Positions 6,015-13,440 of a stretch of DNA of 64,000 nt are shown in pieces. The translations under genes and the position numbers were made by a program. Every line of letters starts with the position of its first letter. Within the stretch, counting starts at the first letter, position 1. This DNA comes from DASUHT01 sp038230835 (lineage in GTDB: Bacteria > Actinomycetota > Thermoleophilia > Gaiellales > JAICJC01), in the NCBI GenBank assembly GCA_038230835.1, contig JBBRMM010000001.1, forward strand, positions 124,001 through 188,000. Direction: 5' to 3'. Under the pieces are notes generated by a model. The model was not told the origin of the DNA and searched no databases. It worked only from the letters and a program-made list of their open reading frames with translations.

Positions 6015-7477
6015 GGTCGTCCCTTCGGGTCGGACTCGATCCTGGCCTCATCATCCGCTCCGCTGGTCGCGTGCCGATCACCGTCCGATAACGATTCGGA
6101 CACGGGCAGCCGAAGCGTGAACACCGCCCCAGCACCGGGTACGTTTTCGGCGGTGATGTCGCCACCGAGCAATCGCGCGTTCTCGCGCGCGATCGCCAGC
6201 CCCAGGCCGGTGCCGCCGGCGCTTCGGCTGCGGTCGGCCTTGTAGAAACGGTCGAACACGTGCGGCAGCGCCTCAACACCGATCCCCGGGCCGTCGTCGG
6301 CGACCGTGATCACCGCCCCACCATCGTCTCGACCCACGCGTACCTGCACTCCGACGCCGGCGTGGGTCACCGCGTTGCCGACCAGGTTGGCGATGATTCG
6401 CTCCAATCGCCGGCGGTCGCCGGTGATCACGACGCGGGCCGATCCTAGTTCCACCACGTCGGTCCAGCCGTGGCCGCGCAGCACGCCCTGGACGATCGCG
6501 CCGACATCGATGGGCTCTGCCTCGGGTGGCTCGGCTCTCGAGTCCAGGCGCGAGATCTCAAGCAGGTCCTCGATCAGTTGACACAGCCGGTCGACGTCGT
6601 CGACGAGCATCGTGGCCAATCGCTGGGCGGGGGGTGGCATGTCTCGGACATGGTGGGCGAGTTGCCGCGCCTCACCGATCAAGGCGGTCAACGGCGTTCG
6701 CAGGTCGTGCGCGACGTTGGCGGTGAACCGGCGCTCGCGCGCCTGGGCTTCCGCGAGCGCCCCGATCTTCGCTTCCAAAGCCTCGGCCATGTCGTTGAAG
6801 GAGGCCGCCCAAGCCGCGAACTCGTCGTCTCCGGCTACCGGAAGCCGAGTGTCGAGCAACCCCTCAGCCAGCGATCGAGCCGCATCACTGGCTTGCGCGA
6901 CCGGCGCCAGCGTGCGGCGTGCAAACAGCGTCCCGCCCAATCCGGCCATCAGCACAAGCGCCAACCAACCCACCGCCAGCACGTTCCGCAGGCCGTCCAG
7001 GTCGTCCCACACCTGTTGCTCGTCGTAGAAGAAGTAGAACTGCTCGTTGGTCTCCGGCAGCCCGCCGCCGACTACCACGTAGTGTCTGCCCGCCACCGTG
7101 ACCCGCTCACGCGCCAGCTGTCCCTCGCCGACGAGATGGCGCAACGCTGCCGGGATCGGGCCGGCGCCGATCGTGCCGGAGTTCTGCGCTGGGTGCCCCT
7201 GGCTCAGCACCACCGTGGAGAATTGTCCCCGCGTACCCAAGCCGTCGAACAGTGCTTGCACACTCGGCTGGGTGGTTGCGTAGCGTAGGTTGAGGATGGA
7301 TTGGTTGACCGCCCGCTTGGCCGAGTCGTCAAGCCGCGCGCTTCGCACAACGAAGTACGACCCGAGGGAAAGCGCGCCGGTTGCGACGCCGACCGCCAGT
7401 ACGAACGCGACCGCCACCCGCCGCCGCAGTCGAGTCGGCGCGACGGCGCGGCTGCTTCGCGGGTCGGACGCGGTCAC
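6011..7477 (-). CDS. Two-component sensor histidine kinase
   Basis: This 488-aa membrane kinase has TM1 at residues 21-44, an extracytoplasmic sensor of about 120 residues, TM2 at 167-186, a HAMP linker, and the HisKA H-box ANVAHDLRTPLTALIGE with phosphoacceptor His257. HATPase boxes follow: NLVGNAVTHA (N), DDGPGIG (G1) and GGTGLGLAIA (G2). I chose GTG 7477 because a GATGAT -10 box lies exactly 6 nt upstream. The upstream ATG 7537 would put the operator inside the coding region. It follows the response regulator by about 100 bp, the gap holding a copy of the shared operator, so the kinase gene is probably autoregulated. Its 3' end overlaps the lipoprotein start by 4 bp. Confidence 0.93.
   Translation of the reverse strand: MTASDPRSSRAVAPTRLRRRVAVAFVLAVGVATGALSLGSYFVVRSARLDDSAKRAVNQSILNLRYATTQPSVQALFDGLGTRGQFSTVVLSQGHPAQNSGTIGAGPIPAALRHLVGEGQLARERVTVAGRHYVVVGGGLPETNEQFYFFYDEQQVWDDLDGLRNVLAVGWLALVLMAGLGGTLFARRTLAPVAQASDAARSLAEGLLDTRLPVAGDDEFAAWAASFNDMAEALEAKIGALAEAQARERRFTANVAHDLRTPLTALIGEARQLAHHVRDMPPPAQRLATMLVDDVDRLCQLIEDLLEISRLDSRAEPPEAEPIDVGAIVQGVLRGHGWTDVVELGSARVVITGDRRRLERIIANLVGNAVTHAGVGVQVRVGRDDGGAVITVADDGPGIGVEALPHVFDRFYKADRSRSAGGTGLGLAIARENARLLGGDITAENVPGAGAVFTLRLPVSESLSDGDRHATSGADDEARIESDPKGRP
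6050..6103 (-). promoter_or_regulatory. Response-regulator-type operator and promoter of the 4830-6014 lipoprotein
   Basis: Reading the minus strand: GTGTCC, GTTATC, GTGATC and GCGACC, each 11 bp from the next, then 9 nt and the -10 GATGAT (6050-6055). The same arrangement occurs at 7484-7537 and 8320-8372. Repeats with an 11-bp period are typical of OmpR-family binding sites. The operator lies inside the 3' end of the kinase gene. Confidence 0.75.
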
Positions 7478-7483
7478 GCCACC

Positions 7484-7537
7484 ATCATCAGCGCGGACGA
7501 TCACCGGTCGATCACCGTCGGATAACGATACGTGCAC
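7484..7537 (-). promoter_or_regulatory. Response-regulator-type operator and promoter of the histidine kinase
   Basis: The best copy of the operator. On the minus strand it reads GTGCAC-N5-GTTATC-N5-GTGATC-N5-GTGATC (7499-7537), then 9 nt and GATGAT (7484-7489), 6 nt before GTG 7477. All four repeats are in exact 11-bp phase. Confidence 0.8.
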
Positions 7538-7579
7538 AGCCGCTCCGGCGCCGAATGCCTGTTCCGGGCAACCCTCGAC

Positions 7580-8260
7580 TCACGCTGATCCGAGCCGGTA
7601 ACCGACGCCGCGCACGGTGGTTATCAGCGTCGGGTGGGTGGGGTCGTCTTCGACTTTCGCTCGCAGCCGCTGGATCGCGACGGTCACCAGCCGCGAGTCG
7701 CCGAGGAACTCGTACCCCCACACCAGGTCGAGCAGCATTTCACGCGTGAAGACCTGACGTGGTCGGCGGGCGAGCACGCACAGCAATCGAAACTCGGTCG
7801 CCGTAAGGGCCAACTCGCGTCCGTCGCGGGTAGCCCGGAACGCTGCCTCGTCGATCTCGATCTCACCCGCGCGAACCACCGCCGGTGTCTCCGTCGCCTG
7901 CCCGCGTCGCAGCACTGCACGCACCCGTGCCACCAGCTCCGGCGGCTGGAACGGCTTGGAGACGTAGTCGTCGGCACCCAACTCGAGACCGACTACGACG
8001 TCGACCGTGTCGGTGCGGGCGGTCAGCATGATGATCGGCGTGCGGTGGCTACGGCGGATCTCACGGCACACCTCGAGGCCGTCGATGCCAGGCAGCATCA
8101 CGTCCAGCAGCACAAGATCGACCTGCTCTCGTGCGAACATGTTCAACCCCTCGTGACCATCACCACACGCGGTGACGCGGAAGCCGGCCTGCTCCAGCTC
8201 GAGCGTCGTCACCTCGCGGATCGAACGGTCATCCTCCACGAACAGCACATGCGCGTCCAC
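7580..8260 (-). CDS. OmpR/PhoB-family response regulator
   Basis: This 226-aa regulator has a receiver domain with the acidic pocket VEDD and phosphoacceptor Asp53 (VLLDVMLPG), the switch Thr in MLTART and Lys in SKPFQ. The C-terminal winged helix (TATEFRLLCVLARRP through TVRGVGYRLG) is of the OmpR type. It is the obvious partner of the kinase downstream and the natural candidate to bind the 11-bp-phased repeats at 6065-6103, 7499-7537 and 8320-8358. The start is GTG 8260, with TAGGGT 6 nt upstream (leaderless). It is divergent from the lipoprotein at 8408. That the operators belong to this regulator is an inference from location. Confidence 0.95.
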   Translation of the reverse strand: MDAHVLFVEDDRSIREVTTLELEQAGFRVTACGDGHEGLNMFAREQVDLVLLDVMLPGIDGLEVCREIRRSHRTPIIMLTARTDTVDVVVGLELGADDYVSKPFQPPELVARVRAVLRRGQATETPAVVRAGEIEIDEAAFRATRDGRELALTATEFRLLCVLARRPRQVFTREMLLDLVWGYEFLGDSRLVTVAIQRLRAKVEDDPTHPTLITTVRGVGYRLGSA

Positions 8261-8266
8261 CGGCCA

Positions 8267-8272
8267 ACCCTA
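8267..8272 (-). promoter_or_regulatory. -10 box of the response regulator (leaderless)
   Basis: TAGGGT on the minus strand, 6 nt before GTG 8260. Confidence 0.5.
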
Positions 8273-8319
8273 CTCCTCGCTCGATGAGCGGCGATCTCCG
8301 GCTCCAGACACAGAATCCT

Positions 8320-8372
8320 GTGCCCGGATCGTTATCCAACGGTGATCAACCGCGACCCGTGCGAGGCATGCT
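8320..8372 (+). promoter_or_regulatory. Response-regulator-type operator and promoter of the 8408 lipoprotein
   Basis: GTGCCC (8320), GTTATC (8331) and GTGATC (8342) at 11-bp spacing. A weaker GCGACC (8352) is one base out of phase, followed after 9 nt by the -10 CATGCT (8367-8372). The last repeat ends about 50 bp before the start codon, the same distance as at the 6014 gene. Confidence 0.75.
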
Positions 8373-8407
8373 GAGGTCCGAGTCGAGTCCCCTCCGAGAG
8401 GATCGTC

Positions 8408-9472
8408 GTGAGACGCCTGACGCTGACAATCACAACAGGGATGCTTGTTCTGGTGGTGGCGGCTTGCAGTTCGGGCGCAGTTGACAGTCGGACATCTACC
8501 GTGGTGAGTAAGCAACGGCTCCCCGGCCGCATCGTGTTCGCCGATCTGCCGAGGGTGCCGGGCCCTTTTCACCTGTACATCTCGGCCACCGACGGCAGCC
8601 ACAGGACACTGGTTGCCGCGCCGCCGAAAGGCGGGAATTACTACCACCCGAAGTTCTCGCCCGATGGCGGCAGGATCCTGTTTGATCGCACCTTGGTCGG
8701 CCACCGTGACAGCATCATGGTGGTCAACGCGGATGGGTCAGATCTGCGAATGGTCACCCACGGATGCACTGGGTCCTGCCTCGGCGACGGTCATCCAGCG
8801 TGGTCTCCCGATGGCACCCAGATAGCGTTCGAACGCGCGATCGGGACCATCCGCCAGGGGACGTCGTGCTGCGTGCACGCTTCCATCGGCATCTGGGTTG
8901 CACACGCCGACGGATCCCAGCCGCGCCAGCTAACCCAATTCAAGCTCGGCTCGGGCTGGGAAGATCACTCCCCGAGCTTCTCGCCGGACGGTCGCCAACT
9001 CCTGTTCATGCGAGATGGGAACAAGCCAGGAAACCTCGACCAATCGAGCATCTGGACGATCGGCGTCGACGGGAAGCACCCACGTCTCGTCTACCGCCTC
9101 CCACACGACAGACCGGGCGGCGGCGGAAACGCACGCTGGTCACCTGACGGCTCCCGAATTCTGTTTACCGACGCTTGCCTCTTCGACACCTGCCGCCCCG
9201 CCCCTACGTTCGAACCTCAAGTCCTCACCATCCGACACGACGGGACAGAGCTGCACCAACTGACCCAGGGGCCTGGCGGCGCCCTCTTTCCGGCCTGGTC
9301 CCCCGACGGACAGTGGATCGTGTTCTCACGCTCGGTCAGCCACCAGACGGCAGCATGTCACGGGCAGCCCCAACACGAGCTCTACGTCATGAAGGCAAAC
9401 GGGACAGACATCCGTCGCATCACAACCTCCACCCCCAACGGATGCGACCCCATCGGCCCCGACTGGGGATAG
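8408..9472 (+). CDS. Beta-propeller lipoprotein, paralogue of the 4830-6014 gene
   Basis: This 354-aa protein has a lipoprotein signal (MLVLVVAAC, Cys20) and repeated FSPDG/WSPDG motifs (HPAWSPDGTQIAFERA, FPAWSPDGQWIVF), the PD40/TolB propeller signature. It shares layout and several phrases with the lipoprotein at 4830-6014 (signal MRR.., IWV, QLTQ). The translation start is GTG 8408 with GAGAGGAT upstream. Operator, -10 and leader length match those of its paralogue, so both are predicted to respond to the two-component system between them. The protein probably acts on the outer face of the membrane; ligand or enzymatic role is unknown. A 6-bp hairpin (9515-9530, loop TCTG, no U run) lies in the otherwise featureless gap 9473-9644. 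Confidence 0.85.
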   Translation: MRRLTLTITTGMLVLVVAACSSGAVDSRTSTVVSKQRLPGRIVFADLPRVPGPFHLYISATDGSHRTLVAAPPKGGNYYHPKFSPDGGRILFDRTLVGHRDSIMVVNADGSDLRMVTHGCTGSCLGDGHPAWSPDGTQIAFERAIGTIRQGTSCCVHASIGIWVAHADGSQPRQLTQFKLGSGWEDHSPSFSPDGRQLLFMRDGNKPGNLDQSSIWTIGVDGKHPRLVYRLPHDRPGGGGNARWSPDGSRILFTDACLFDTCRPAPTFEPQVLTIRHDGTELHQLTQGPGGALFPAWSPDGQWIVFSRSVSHQTAACHGQPQHELYVMKANGTDIRRITTSTPNGCDPIGPDWG

Positions 9473-9644
9473 CGGCATCCAGCGGCGGCGCAGGCACGCT
9501 CCGAGTACGTTCATGGGCGCTCTGGCGCCCGCGGCGGGATCGCTCCACGGTTATCGGCCCCAAACGGCCACCTGGCCCACGTGCTACTCGCCATCCGTCC
9601 AGTGTAAACGGATGCCGACATGGGGCGATCGCGGCGGACGACGT

Positions 9645-9650
9645 TACCGT
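9645..9650 (+). promoter_or_regulatory. -10 box of the 9658 acetyltransferase
   Basis: TACCGT, 7 nt before ATG 9658. Confidence 0.45.
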
Positions 9651-9657
9651 TGGAGGA

Positions 9658-10422
9658 ATGCTGCGTGAGATCGCCGAGTACCCGAACTCCTTCGGCGCCG
9701 TCGCCGCCGGCGGCGAGCGCATCGAGACCGACCGGTTCACGCTCTGCATGGGCGCCGGCTCGACCTGGAACACCGTCCAGCGTCATCGCTTCCGCACCGA
9801 TCAGGTGGACGACGTGCGAGCGGAGGTGCACGCACTGCTGGACGCCCGCGGGCGTCGATCCACCCAGTGGGAGGTCGGCAGTGCGGCGGAGCCCGCGGAT
9901 CTGGTCGAGCTCCTGCTCGAGCGCGGGGTGGTGCCCGATCGCGATCCGTACGCGGTGGCCCTGGTACTTCGCACGGATCCGCCGCCCGGCCCGGCCGGCG
10001 CCGTCGCGCGCCGCGTCGAGACCTTCGACGAGTATGCGGCGGCCAGCGAGGTGCAGTTCGAGGCGTTCGGGGAGACCGGCCAGGCGCTCGCCGAGAGCAG
10101 GGCGATGCTGCCCGTCACCTGGGCCGATCGCACGACGCTCATGCACGCCGTGTGGCTCGACGGCACCCTGGTGGCCGCCGGGACGTCGGCGCCGGTGTCG
10201 GAGGGGCTGCTGCTGTACGGCGGAGCGACGCTGCCGGCCGCTCGTGGCCGTGGCGCGTACCGCGCGCTCCTGCGCTCGCGCTGGGAGGAGGCCGTCGGGC
10301 TGGGCACGCCGACGCTGATCACTCAGGGTGGGTCGATGTCCCGGCCGATACTCGAACGGACCGGCTTCGAGCCGATCGGGCATGTTCACATCCTGCTCGA
10401 CGAGTTCGGCGAGCGCCGGTGA
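9658..10422 (+). CDS. GNAT-family N-acetyltransferase
   Basis: This 254-aa soluble protein carries an acetyl-CoA-binding GNAT fold in its C-terminal half. LLLYGGATLPAARGRGAYRALL contains the motif A loop (RGRGAYRALL), and the end (MSRPILERTGFEPIGH) is the usual last strand-loop of the fold. The N-terminal 120 residues are less conserved, and the acceptor substrate cannot be read from sequence. The start is ATG 9658: TACCGT lies 7 nt upstream (leaderless), and the GGAGGA adjoining the ATG is too close for a normal ribosome site. A second GNAT gene follows 13 bp later, probably in the same transcript. Confidence 0.75.
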   Translation: MLREIAEYPNSFGAVAAGGERIETDRFTLCMGAGSTWNTVQRHRFRTDQVDDVRAEVHALLDARGRRSTQWEVGSAAEPADLVELLLERGVVPDRDPYAVALVLRTDPPPGPAGAVARRVETFDEYAAASEVQFEAFGETGQALAESRAMLPVTWADRTTLMHAVWLDGTLVAAGTSAPVSEGLLLYGGATLPAARGRGAYRALLRSRWEEAVGLGTPTLITQGGSMSRPILERTGFEPIGHVHILLDEFGERR

Positions 10423-10435
10423 GCCGGGCACGTCG

Positions 10436-11008
10436 ATGATCATCCTGGAGACCAGGAGACTCGTCCTCCGGCGCCTGGTGCTCGAGGATCTCGACGACCT
10501 CTTCACGCTCTACCGCGATCCGGAGATCCGGAGGTACTTCCCGGACGGCACGTTGACCCACGACGAGACCAGGGAAGATCTGGAATGGTTTCTGGACGGG
10601 CATCCGGATCACCCGGAGCTCGGGCTCTGGGCGACCATCGACCGGCGGACGGGTCGATTCGTCGGTCGCTGCGGGCTCCTGCCGTGGACGATCGAGGAGC
10701 GCTCCGAGGTGGAGGTCGCCTACATGGTGGCCAAGGAGTTCTGGGGCCAGGGCCTCGGCACCGAGGCGGCGTGGGCGATCGCCCACCATGGGTTCGAGCA
10801 GCTTCGGCTCTCACGCCTGATCTGCATGATCGACCCGCTGAATCGGGCCTCCATCAGGGTGGCCTGCAAGATCGGCATGACCTTCGAAAGGCAACTCGAG
10901 GACGACGGGGTGCCGTTTCTGCTGTACTCGATGGGCCGGGCTGCACTGTCGCCTCAGCAGCTCGAAGCCGCGGCCGTCGCGGCATATCCCGGCCCGGCGG
11001 GCGCATGA
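10436..11008 (+). CDS. RimJ/RimL-type GNAT N-acetyltransferase
   Basis: This 190-aa protein opens with MIILETRRLVLRRL, a classic start of the acetyltransf_3 (RimJ/RimL/SpeG-like) family. It continues with GRCGLLPW, EVAYMVAKEFWGQGLGTEA (acetyl-CoA pyrophosphate loop GQGLGTEA) and NRASIRVACKIGM. Members acetylate ribosomal-protein N-termini, antibiotics or small amines; nothing here decides which. It follows the other GNAT gene by 13 bp. Its 3' end overlaps the convergent amidase gene by 55 bp. Confidence 0.85.
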   Translation: MIILETRRLVLRRLVLEDLDDLFTLYRDPEIRRYFPDGTLTHDETREDLEWFLDGHPDHPELGLWATIDRRTGRFVGRCGLLPWTIEERSEVEVAYMVAKEFWGQGLGTEAAWAIAHHGFEQLRLSRLICMIDPLNRASIRVACKIGMTFERQLEDDGVPFLLYSMGRAALSPQQLEAAAVAAYPGPAGA

Positions 11009-11769
11009 TCGGCGCGCAGGCTGCGCAGGAGCAGCCGCCGGTAGGTCGTCATGTCGGCGTGCTGCCAGTCGGCGTGGGTCTGGCAGCGCCACGACGCCAC
11101 CCGCTCGCGGTGGTAGGGGCTCTCCAGGCTCTCGGCATGGCCGACCACGTCGCCGATCGGGATCGAGAACCGGTGCATGAGCCAGGCGGTGAGCATCAGG
11201 GAGGCGTGCAGCTCGGCCGGGTCGGAGAGGATCGACGCGTCCGAGGTGCCCTCGTGCTCGATCCCGATCGCCGTCCAGTTCAGGCCGACGGTGTGCCGGC
11301 ACATCACGTCCAGCGGCACGAGCTGGTAGATCACGCCGGTGGTCGAGATGATGAAGTGGGCACAGTCGCCCGGCAGGCCGCCCAGCTCGCCGTCGGGGCG
11401 GTCGGAGGCGAAGACCGCCCAGTCGTTGGCCACGGACGTGTCGGCGGTGTAATGCTCGACAATCACGTGCGGCCCCACGATCAGCGAGCGGTCGAGGGCG
11501 TAGTGGAGGCGCGCGTAAGCGGCCATTTGCGCTCTCCGGGCGGCGCTGTACGGGATCGGGCGCCACACGATGTGCGGCCGTGGCACCACCGTCTGCGGCG
11601 TCGGCGGGGTCGTCGGCGACGGGCTGCTCGGGGGTGGCTCCGTGGTCTGCGGCACGCTCGCCGAGCTGGTGGGCGGCAACGGAGTCTGGGTGGTGCCGGC
11701 CGTCCGCCCGGCACATGACGCGGCAAGTGCAATCGCAAGCGCGAGCCCGGCCGCGCGCAGCGCCCTCAA
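10954..11769 (-). CDS. N-acetylmuramoyl-L-alanine amidase-like lipoprotein (amidase_2 / PGRP fold)
   Basis: This 271-aa protein has a lipoprotein signal ending LAASC (Cys19) and a Pro/Ser/Thr-rich spacer of about 45 residues. An amidase_2 domain follows: VEHYTADTS (zinc His), GDCAHFIISTTGVIYQLV, CRHTVGLNWTAIGIEHEG and VVGHAESLESPYHRER (second zinc His region). It should cleave the sugar-peptide bond of peptidoglycan or sense muropeptides outside the membrane. The start is TTG 11769, which overlaps the yqgE stop as TTGA; the in-frame ATG further upstream lies inside yqgE. Translational coupling to yqgE is likely. Confidence 0.82.
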   Translation of the reverse strand: MRALRAAGLALAIALAASCAGRTAGTTQTPLPPTSSASVPQTTEPPPSSPSPTTPPTPQTVVPRPHIVWRPIPYSAARRAQMAAYARLHYALDRSLIVGPHVIVEHYTADTSVANDWAVFASDRPDGELGGLPGDCAHFIISTTGVIYQLVPLDVMCRHTVGLNWTAIGIEHEGTSDASILSDPAELHASLMLTAWLMHRFSIPIGDVVGHAESLESPYHRERVASWRCQTHADWQHADMTTYRRLLLRSLRADHAPAGPGYAATAAASSC

Positions 11770-12317
11770 TTCAGGCTGGGGTCGTCGGGCATGCTCGCGA
11801 TCAGCCTGTACTGCGATCCCATCCGGCCGAGCACGCGGTTCCACAGCTGCTCGGCGTCGTCTGCGAACACGTCGCCCGGTAGCGCGGGCTCGGTGAACCA
11901 GGCCTCCTCGGTCAGCTCGTCGTCGAGCTGACCCTCACCCCAGCCGGCGTACCCGGCGAACACCCGTACCCGGCTCACGCGCTCCGCGACCTCGTCCACC
12001 CCGGCGCCGACGTCGATCGGCGCGATCGGGCCGACGATCGCCTCGTCGGCGGGGTCCGGCTGCGCGAACTCGGCCAGCGCGATCACCGATCGCGGCTGCA
12101 CCGGCCCGCCCACGAACACCTGGTCGTCGTCGTGCATCAACGGCGCGAGCTCGGGCACCGCCTCACCGGCCGCCACCCCGGTCGGGCGGTTGAGCACGAC
12201 GCCAACCGCTCCCTCCGGTGTGTGCTCGAGCACGAACACCACCGAGCGGCGGAAGTTCGGGTCGAGCAGCGACGGGGTCGCGATCAGCAGCTGGCCCTTG
12301 AGGGACGTTTGCTCCAT
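11766..12317 (-). CDS. YqgE/AlgH family protein
   Basis: This 183-aa soluble protein matches the YqgE/AlgH (DUF179) family over its length: KGQLLIATPSLLDPNFRRSV near the start, GVVLNRPTG, VFVGGPVQ, and VFAGYAGWGEGQLDDEL. The biochemical role of the family is not firmly known. TACAAT lies 6 nt before ATG 12317 and no ribosome site is visible, so the mRNA is predicted to be leaderless. Its stop overlaps the amidase start, so a two-gene operon is likely. Confidence 0.92.
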   Translation of the reverse strand: MEQTSLKGQLLIATPSLLDPNFRRSVVFVLEHTPEGAVGVVLNRPTGVAAGEAVPELAPLMHDDDQVFVGGPVQPRSVIALAEFAQPDPADEAIVGPIAPIDVGAGVDEVAERVSRVRVFAGYAGWGEGQLDDELTEEAWFTEPALPGDVFADDAEQLWNRVLGRMGSQYRLIASMPDDPSLN

Positions 12318-12323
12318 GGGTCG

Positions 12324-12329
12324 ATTGTA
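12324..12329 (-). promoter_or_regulatory. -10 box of the yqgE-amidase operon (leaderless)
   Basis: TACAAT on the minus strand, 6 nt before ATG 12317. It is the closest -10 to consensus among the leaderless cases. Confidence 0.6.
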
Positions 12330-12349
12330 GAGCTTCGCAGCGCGGGCTC

Positions 12350-13306
12350 TCAGGGACGGGCGACCAGCGCGGCCCCGTCGGGACGTGAATGCAGAAGGCC
12401 GGATCGCCACATCCACAGCCCGAAGCGCTGCCAGGCCGCGGGATCGAGTGCCGGCGAGCCGAGCAGGCTGAGCGTGGCCGGCACGCTGCGCTCGAGTTGG
12501 CTCTGGTAGTCGCGGTAGCTCTCCTTCTTCATGACCGCGACCGCCGCTGCCGGGTGTGCCTTGGCCCACGCCGTCGCACGGGCGAGCGATGCGGTGAATC
12601 GACGCACCATCGAGCGGTAGCCGGCGTCGGAGCGAAGCCGCGAGGCGCTCGCGACCACCACCAACTCGTCGTAGCCCGGCACGCCGTACTGGTCAACTCG
12701 GAAGCTCACCGGGTGCAGGCCGTCGACGCTCGCCTGCACGCCCTCGATGTTCTGGAAGCCGCCGATGATCGCGTCCACGCGCCCGGAGCGGAGCGCCGGG
12801 ATCAGATTGAAGCCGACGTTCACCCGGTGCACCGCGCCGGGGGCAAGGCCCGCAGTTCGAAGCACCGCGGTCAGGTAGGCGTCGGTGCTCGCGCTGCCGT
12901 CCTCGCCGACCGTCTTGCCGGCTAGGTCAGCCGGCGCGCGGATGCCGCGATCGCCGCGGGCGATGATCGAGTTGAGCGCGGTGGGGACGATCGCAGCCAC
13001 CGCCACCACCGGCAGGTGGTGCTGCTGCGCGAAGAACACCTCGGGCTCGTAGGAGATGCCCAGGTCGGCCCGGCCGGCAACCACGAACCGGATCGGGTCG
13101 GAGACGTCCGTCGGAGCCACGGGGTGCACCGCAAGGCCGGCCGAGCGGAAGAATCCGCGGTCGATGCCCGCGTAGACGCCGACGTGGTCGGGGTTCGGAT
13201 ACCAGTCCAGCGCGAGCGTGACCGAGCGCACCGGGGTGGTGGTCGTCGCATTGCCCGACGAGCAACCGGCGAGCAGGGCGAGACAGATGACCGACAGCTT
13301 TCGCAT
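12350..13306 (-). CDS. thiY: ABC transporter substrate-binding lipoprotein for a thiamin precursor (ThiY/NMT1-like)
   Basis: This 318-aa lipoprotein (signal LALLAGC, Cys15) has the NMT1/THI5-like fold: LALDWYPNPDHVGVYAG at the N-terminus, GADLGISYEPE-like AGRADLGISYEPE, and GGFQNIEG. ThiY proteins bind formylaminopyrimidine or related HMP precursors for import. A TPP riboswitch directly upstream, whose closing stem includes the ribosome-binding site, supports a thiamin role strongly. The matching ATPase and permease genes lie at 14241-15706 on the same strand, separated by the opposite-strand ppk2 gene. The start is ATG 13306. Confidence 0.9.
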   Translation of the reverse strand: MRKLSVICLALLAGCSSGNATTTTPVRSVTLALDWYPNPDHVGVYAGIDRGFFRSAGLAVHPVAPTDVSDPIRFVVAGRADLGISYEPEVFFAQQHHLPVVAVAAIVPTALNSIIARGDRGIRAPADLAGKTVGEDGSASTDAYLTAVLRTAGLAPGAVHRVNVGFNLIPALRSGRVDAIIGGFQNIEGVQASVDGLHPVSFRVDQYGVPGYDELVVVASASRLRSDAGYRSMVRRFTASLARATAWAKAHPAAAVAVMKKESYRDYQSQLERSVPATLSLLGSPALDPAAWQRFGLWMWRSGLLHSRPDGAALVARP

Positions 13307-13307
13307 G

Positions 13308-13401
13308 GCGTGCTTCCCTTCGCTGGCATGACCCAGATCAGGTTCGCGGGTCGGCGCCCGATGCGCCCTCTCAGTCCCCGGTGGGACTCCCCGGCAAACG
13401 C
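13308..13401 (-). ncRNA. TPP (THI-element) riboswitch
   Basis: The minus strand carries the conserved TPP aptamer parts in order: GGGGAGTCCC, CTGAGAGGG, then ACCTGATCTGGGT and ATGCCAGCGAAGGGA. The closing P1 stem uses GCACGC immediately before the start codon, so the ribosome site GAAGGGAAG is inside the ligand-stabilised region. Control of translation initiation is the simplest reading. The element starts about 7 nt after the TACACT -10 box at 13409-13414. Confidence 0.95.
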
Positions 13402-13408
13402 TCGCCCC

Positions 13409-13433
13409 AGTGTACTTCAGAGCCGCGTACGAT
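13409..13433. promoter_or_regulatory. Divergent -10 boxes for thiY (minus) and ppk2 (plus)
   Basis: Minus strand: TACACT (13409-13414), placing the transcript start at the riboswitch 5' end. Plus strand: TACGAT (13428-13433), 7 nt before the ppk2 ATG. Two opposed -10 elements lie 13 bp apart with no clear -35 boxes. Confidence 0.5.
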
Positions 13434-13440
13434 TCCTGCG

